Shown: one piece after another, positions 44,057 through 44,946 of the stretch | How the letters are laid out: each line of letters starts with the position of its first letter | Position numbering within the stretch: position 1 is the stretch's first letter | Assembly: GCA_007692435.1 (NCBI GenBank) | Contig: RECA01000094.1 | Coordinates: 1-44,946, forward strand | Direction: 5' to 3' | Length of the DNA: 44,946 bases | Source: Thioalkalivibrio sp. | Lineage (GTDB): Bacteria > Pseudomonadota > Gammaproteobacteria > Ectothiorhodospirales > Ectothiorhodospiraceae | Translations under genes and position numbers: made by a program | Notes under the pieces: generated by a model | Databases searched by the model: none | Seen by the model: the letters and a program-made list of their open reading frames with translations, nothing else | Told to the model about the DNA's origin: nothing

Positions 44057-44946
44057 ATGATCGATCCAGCCGGGAATAACACCACACGAGCCCGACGACT
44101 CGGACCAACGCGAGCAGCCGTCGCAGCAGGGGTCCTGCTGCTCGCAGTGGCAAGCTACTCGCATGCCGAGCAACACGACGGCGCGATGCAGACCGAGCAG
44201 TTGCAGGCGGAACTGCAGACCCTTCGCGATGAACACGGAAACCTCCAGACACGGCAGGCGGAGCTGGAGGCGGAGGTCGCCGAGCTCGAGGGGCAGCTCG
44301 ACACCACCGAGTCCGCACTGGCCGAGATGCGGGCCGAGACACAGGCCCTCGAGAGCGCGCTGAGCGAGACCCGGACCGAGCGGGACACCCTGCAGAGCGA
44401 ACTGGCCGAGATGGAGGGGGCCAAGGAGATCCTCGAGGCCGAACTCGCCACCGCACGCTCCGAGCAGGCGGACCTGGGCGAGCAGCGCGCCCTGCTCAGC
44501 GCCGAGGTCACCGAGCTCGAGGGACAGGTCGACACCACCGAGGCCGCACTGACCGAGGCCCGGGCCGAGGCGACCGAGAAGGCCGAGCGCATCGCATCGC
44601 TCGAGACCGACAAGACCGGCCTGCAGACCGAGCTGAGCGAGACCCGGACCGAGCGGGACGCCCTGCAGAGCGACCTGGCCGAGGTCGAGGGGGCCAAGGA
44701 GATCCTCGAGGCCGAACTCGCCACCGCACGCTCCGAGCAGGCGGACCTGGGCGAGCAGCGCGCCCTGCTCAGCGCCGAGGTCACCGAGCTCGAGGGACAG
44801 GTCGACACCACCGAGGCCGCACTGACCGAGGCCCGGGCCGAGGCGACCGAGAAGGCCGAGCGCATCGCATCGCTCGAGACCGACAAGACCGGCCTGCAGA
44901 CCGAGCTGAGCGAGACCCGGACCGAGCGGGACGCCCTGCAGAGCGA
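44057..44946 (+). CDS. Exported coiled-coil protein with 91-residue tandem repeats (3' end outside the window)
   Basis: The frame is open from ATG 44057 to the window end (at least 296 residues). AAGGAG lies 10 bases upstream. The N-terminus MIDPAGNNTTRARRLGPTRA is basic, then AAVAAGVLLLAVASYSHAEQ is a hydrophobic export or anchor segment with cleavage likely after SHA. The rest is heptad coiled coil rich in Glu, Ala, Leu and Thr. From about residue 104 it consists of 91-residue repeats: two complete units and the start of a third. No known family. The long antisense frame over the same stretch is a codon-bias shadow. Confidence 0.8.
   Translation, partial: MIDPAGNNTTRARRLGPTRAAVAAGVLLLAVASYSHAEQHDGAMQTEQLQAELQTLRDEHGNLQTRQAELEAEVAELEGQLDTTESALAEMRAETQALESALSETRTERDTLQSELAEMEGAKEILEAELATARSEQADLGEQRALLSAEVTELEGQVDTTEAALTEARAEATEKAERIASLETDKTGLQTELSETRTERDALQSDLAEVEGAKEILEAELATARSEQADLGEQRALLSAEVTELEGQVDTTEAALTEARAEATEKAERIASLETDKTGLQTELSETRTERDALQS
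44368..44946 (+). repeat. 273-bp near-identical tandem repeat inside the coiled-coil gene
   Basis: Units at 44368-44640 and 44641-44913, then the start of a third (44914 to the end). I count about four differences between the first two, all within the first 60 bp. 273 bp encodes 91 residues, exactly 13 heptads, so each unit keeps the coiled-coil register. Confidence 0.93.

Noticed and set aside
44155-44886. Ser/Arg-rich minus-strand open frame over the right-edge repeats
   Set aside because: It is the antisense shadow of the repetitive coiled-coil gene, whose plus-strand frame has a ribosome site, an export segment and heptads.

Overview
The window is about 45 kb of very GC-rich chromosomal DNA from a gammaproteobacterium. 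I place it in the Chromatiales, most likely Ectothiorhodospiraceae (Thioalkalivibrio-like). Grounds: gammaproteobacterial gene sets (ffs-dnaX-ybaB-recR, ompR-envZ, rplM-rpsI, folD, lpxH, htpX, parC, metZ), a peroxiredoxin-glutaredoxin fusion beside a glutathione reductase with an NADH-type cofactor site (the garA/garB arrangement known from purple sulfur bacteria), and many acidic proteins. The genus is inference. There is no prophage, CRISPR array or transposase.

Layout. 0.1-7 kb: an orphan outer-membrane protein; ffs, dnaX, ybaB, recR and hinT on the minus strand; the thiol-redox pair on the plus strand. 7-13 kb: an Acg-type nitroreductase, a 38-residue membrane protein with a 20-bp-stem hairpin behind it, ompR-envZ, and tex. 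13-21 kb: housekeeping genes (sthA, an MltB-type transglycosylase, a DUF4126 membrane protein, a Na+/alanine symporter) in intergenic DNA full of fold-back repeats. A 250-bp family with ends GGGGTCGGACCA/TGGTCCGACCCC occurs three and a half times, and two other fold-backs lie near 20.4-20.7 kb. 21-24 kb: a membrane-anchored coiled-coil protein with a histone-H1-like tail, a small exported protein, and a tRNA array (Pro, Arg, His, Lys) behind a sigma70-type promoter. 24-33 kb: a beta-lactamase-fold protein with a broken zinc motif, a CIA30 protein, folD, a cyclophilin with two usable starts, lpxH, a glycerate kinase-DUF455 fusion, metZ, tRNA-Gln, rpsI and rplM. 33-37 kb: a sensor kinase/NtrC-type regulator pair, a neighbouring DUF4168 exported protein with a sigma54-type promoter, and a probable small RNA or attenuated leader. 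37-45 kb: a glyoxalase-II-like hydrolase, htpX, parC, a cardiolipin-synthase-type enzyme, an unknown protein, a cytochrome c lipoprotein, and a coiled-coil protein cut by the window end, built from nearly identical 91-residue repeats.

Best leads: (1) the 33.3-36.6 kb regulatory unit, where one NtrC-type pair, a sigma54 promoter in front of the DUF4168 gene and an upstream C-rich RNA suggest one envelope-response circuit; (2) the coiled-coil gene at the right edge, whose 273-bp repeat equals exactly 13 heptads; (3) the fold-back repeat family, which supplies the end of one gene and abuts the promoter of another; (4) the kinase-ferritin-like fusion; (5) the NADH-type glutathione reductase.
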